Of a stretch of DNA of 64,000 bases, positions 61,586 to 64,000 are shown in pieces; the first letter of the stretch is position 1; each line of letters starts with the position of its first letter. Where the stretch lies: positions 3,906,001-3,970,000 of the forward strand of contig OZ199839.1 of NCBI GenBank assembly GCA_964304625.1, written 5' to 3'. The notes under the pieces are model-generated. The model was not told the origin of the DNA, did no database searches, and saw only the letters and a program-made list of their open reading frames with translations. The stretch comes from Kudoa neothunni. Its lineage: Eukaryota; Cnidaria. The position numbers were made by a program, and so were the translations under genes.

Positions 61586-61903
61586 ATGATGACGATAAAA
61601 ATCAGGCGAAATCAACTTTCAGCAAAAAGAGTACTATTTCCTGAAGAAGGTAGTTCAACTGTTGGCCGATATGAACTAGAGTTGATTGAGAATGAACAAT
61701 TGACCCATAAGGATAAATCGGAACAATGGAATTTTAATTTTGAAACCGGACAACCCTTGATATGTGGGATAAACGATTGGATAGTGATTAATCCAGGAGA
61801 TTCTTTTCCTTCAACTCCTCGAAAAAAATCAAACCGCCGTTCCTTGTCCCCTAACAAACTAGCCAAAAAAATCAATCAATTTGGAATCAAATGCTCTAGA
61901 TAA
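61586..61903 (+). CDS. CDK inhibitor of the p21/p27 (CIP/KIP, Dacapo) family
   Basis: Small nuclear protein that binds cyclin-CDK complexes and blocks the G1/S step. The 105-residue single-exon product holds the CDI domain in order: AKRVLFPE (family CRNLFGP, cyclin-binding), a helix YELELIENEQLTHKDKSEQ, and WNFNFETGQPL (family KWNFDFQNHKPL, CDK-binding), then NDWIVINPGDSFPSTP. The C-terminus is basic (RKKSNRRSLSP, NKLAKKINQFG) and fits a nuclear localisation signal with SP/TP sites. Length is shorter than p27 (198) and close to the minimum for the family. An earlier exon cannot be excluded, but the frame has its own ATG. The WNF-F motif makes the family call good; the subfamily is not resolvable. 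Confidence 0.83.
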   Translation: MMTIKIRRNQLSAKRVLFPEEGSSTVGRYELELIENEQLTHKDKSEQWNFNFETGQPLICGINDWIVINPGDSFPSTPRKKSNRRSLSPNKLAKKINQFGIKCSR

Positions 61904-62056
61904 AATGATATTTACAACTGTTGTCTAAGAGAATCCGAAAGAACACCATGTTGTGATCAAATATTGAAAAATTAAATGTCCAACCCGCTCTAACCAACAA
62001 CTTGATATTATAATGACTTCTTTTTTTATCATAAATGTAAATACGTATCTAACCTA

Positions 62057-63203
62057 ATGATACGTCGATTGTTATTACATGGATTAGTTTTTATTTATGG
62101 TTTTTTACTTGTGTTTATTTTTCGCCATCCATTGATTACTAATACAACAGTTTATTGCATAAATAATAAAACTCAAACCTACCTCGGTGTTAATAGACGC
62201 GTTCAATTTGAATCAATTCATTTTCACCAATTACCCCTATCCATTGGATACACCTTTAAAGGTTTACAAGAAAATAAATTTAACACAATTTACCCAGAAT
62301 TTACCAGATAACTACTGCAACCGTCTAATCCTTAATGATTTTTTTTTGTATTGCATTAAGTTGCTGTTTTTATAATATTTACTGTAAGTAGTTAGTTTCA
62401 TGAATACTTGTGGTTAATTTTGAATAGATTGTGTGAAACCGGATGATGATCTTGAGATTGATCTACCTGATTCTGAAATAAAACCTGTTATCTACCCAAA
62501 AACTGGTAATCTACACATACGATATATCTTAAACAATAGTGAAATTTAATGTTTGAATTAATTAATTAATTAGCAATAATGACAATAATTAGTTTGAACT
62601 CATGTGTAAAATGAAGTGTGGACGTCGACCAATGATATAATACATTATATTCATTTGAATGAGCCTACAAAATTAAATATAATTGTTTCCATGAATAAAA
62701 AACATATAAATTAAATTGAATACAAAAATAAATAGCCTGATTAATTTTTTATTTGGTAGTATAAAAGTATAAAAATTGTAATCAAATTCTATGTAGGCAA
62801 AGATTTTGATGTAATCATCAAAATTAAGGAACCATTCTTGGATAAACTGCTCGACAAATCTTCAAAAGAGTTCAATTTATTGCGAAATAAACTCCAATTA
62901 GCTGTACCTAACTAAATTACGTTGTTGATTTAATGAGTTAAATTTTTGTCTAGATACTTCAACTCTACGTGGATGATGATTACTATCAAGGAACTCACAT
63001 TTTGGAAATTTCGTAAGTTTGATTAATGTTGAATTTTATGATATTTGAAAATTATTAGTAACTCAACCAGTTATAACGCTAGATTGTTTGTGAGATTTAC
63101 CGAAGAAGGTGACGACCATCTGGTACCATTGAGTGATGGCCTCATGTCTGGAAAGCTCGGAAATATTCCTGTCCACAACTTTTTTCTAAACGCTAGTAAT
63201 TAA
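62057..63203 (+). CDS. Type II membrane protein with SEA domain
   Basis: Exon 1 (from 62057) starts MIRRLLLHGLVFIYGFLLVF, a signal anchor with basic residues on the inside. Following exons add CVKPDDDLEIDLPDSEIKP. The exon at about 62801-62908 gives DFDVIIKIKEPFLDKLLDKS and SKEFNLLRNKLQLA, the typical start of a SEA domain (F-x-V-x-I, then L-x-D-x-S-S-x-E-F). Later exons give ILQLYVDDDYYQGTHILEIS and NSTSYNARLFVRFTEEGDD, the SEA strands, and end FFLNASN at 63203. SEA domains occur in extracellular parts of mucins, agrin, perlecan and type II serine proteases; no protease or laminin-G domain follows here. The GSVVV autocleavage motif is not evident. Exon joins near 62190-62420 are uncertain. 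Confidence 0.65.
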
Positions 63204-64000
63204 ATTATCTTTGTTTTAATCGTTTTAACAATTGTAACACAAGAATTAAAATTAACATTCAAATCTGAATCCTTTCGATCGGAAACTTTTATTCAGACTC
63301 TCAATTTTATTAGAGTTTTAAGTGAAAAATATAAATGAGAAATGTTGGAGAACAATAGATTTATAACCTTAAGCTTTTCAAATTTATTAATTAAAACAAC
63401 GAGTTAAAAAATTTTTAATTTAATGTTTTCTAATTTCTAATTTATTACAATTTGCTAATTTAATAAAATATATAATTCAAGTACATAGTATTATTTTGAA
63501 TGCTTCGTTTTAGCTCTTACGTGTATGCGTTCTTATCAAGTACTAATTGTTGTTAATATTAATCTTCATTCAATTATGATATTCATTTGTTTACCCATAA
63601 TTAAGATAGAAAAAGTTAATTTTTAGTTTATATATTTTACCGATTCAGTACAATAAGGTTTAATTTTTAATCCTTAAATCTTGATCTAATACATTGTTTA
63701 TAATATAAATCCATCAAAAATTTATATATCGTAATTACCATTTTATACAAATCTCAAAAAAAACGGATTTCATTAGTGATTAAATTTAAAATTATTATAA
63801 TCGATCTTTTAGCCATTATTCGCGTATACATAAACGAATGTCTCTATGTAAAAGCGCAGGTGCGATATACTTAATTCTCGGTAGAAGATTATTTACGGAA
63901 CTTTTAAAGTTCATGATATTTAAAAAATTTTTTTCTTTCTTATTAAAACTTTGAGAGATGATAAATAGTCCAAAAATTCCATGAATTCAGTAATAAAATT
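63204..64000. other. Intergenic, AT-rich end of window
   Basis: No gene or repeat recognised. Confidence 0.45.

Noticed and set aside
1-64000. tRNA, rRNA, CRISPR arrays, bacterial-type operons and LTR-type elements
   Set aside because: Looked for characteristic boxes, arrays and domain motifs by eye and found none; a covariance-model scan would be needed to exclude tRNAs.

Overview
The window is AT-rich animal nuclear DNA. Its genes are split by very small GT-AG introns (about 40-60 bp) and include metazoan families: FAM91A1, CWC27, IWS1, ANKLE2, LIN54/tesmin, COX6C, mevalonate diphosphate decarboxylase, a forkhead factor closest to FoxQ2, a p21/p27-type CDK inhibitor and an LRRC8-type channel. 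Tiny introns, short proteins and high AT suggest a streamlined invertebrate, perhaps a simplified parasite such as an orthonectid. That placement is inference; no rRNA or mitochondrial marker is present. No tRNA, rRNA, CRISPR or virus-derived element was recognised.

Layout. 1-2.8 kb: a piggyBac-type relic, then a Tigger/pogo relic. 3.3-4.9 kb: IWS1 (-). 5.3-7.5 kb: an inverted-repeat element of unknown class. 9.7-13.6 kb: a DIS3L2-like exonuclease (+). 14.7-17.3 kb: a Tigger fragment and a second piggyBac-type element. 18.1-22.0 kb: CWC27, a doubtful small ORF and COX6C (all -). 22.3-22.9 kb: a hAT-like element. 24.3-26.05 kb: an unidentified coiled-coil gene (+). 27.36-29.28 kb: a nearly whole Tigger element. 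31.35-40.93 kb: FAM91A1 (+), with large introns carrying transposon copies. 41.4-44.0 kb: LIN54-like (+). 45.3-46.7 kb: ANKLE2 (-). 47.7-49.6 kb: a broken piggyBac with most of its transposase. 50.3-54.2 kb: MVD (+), again with a transposon-loaded intron. 55.05-56.55 kb: forkhead gene (+). 58.6-60.5 kb: an OTU-like protein and an LRRC8-like channel (-) whose reading frames overlap. 61.6-61.9 kb: CDK inhibitor (+). 62.06-63.2 kb: SEA-domain membrane protein (+).

The genes do not form one pathway; it is an ordinary housekeeping neighbourhood covering transcription elongation, mRNA decay, splicing, respiration, vesicle tethering, cell cycle, nuclear envelope and isoprenoid synthesis. The unusual parts are the LRRC8-like/OTU-like overlapping pair, in which the OTU protein seems to lack its catalytic cysteine, and the transposon population: three piggyBac-type families each with its own subterminal palindrome, and several pogo-type families sharing a terminal core. 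Exon edges were inferred by eye from frame, GT-AG signals and remembered family sequences, so internal splice sites are approximate.
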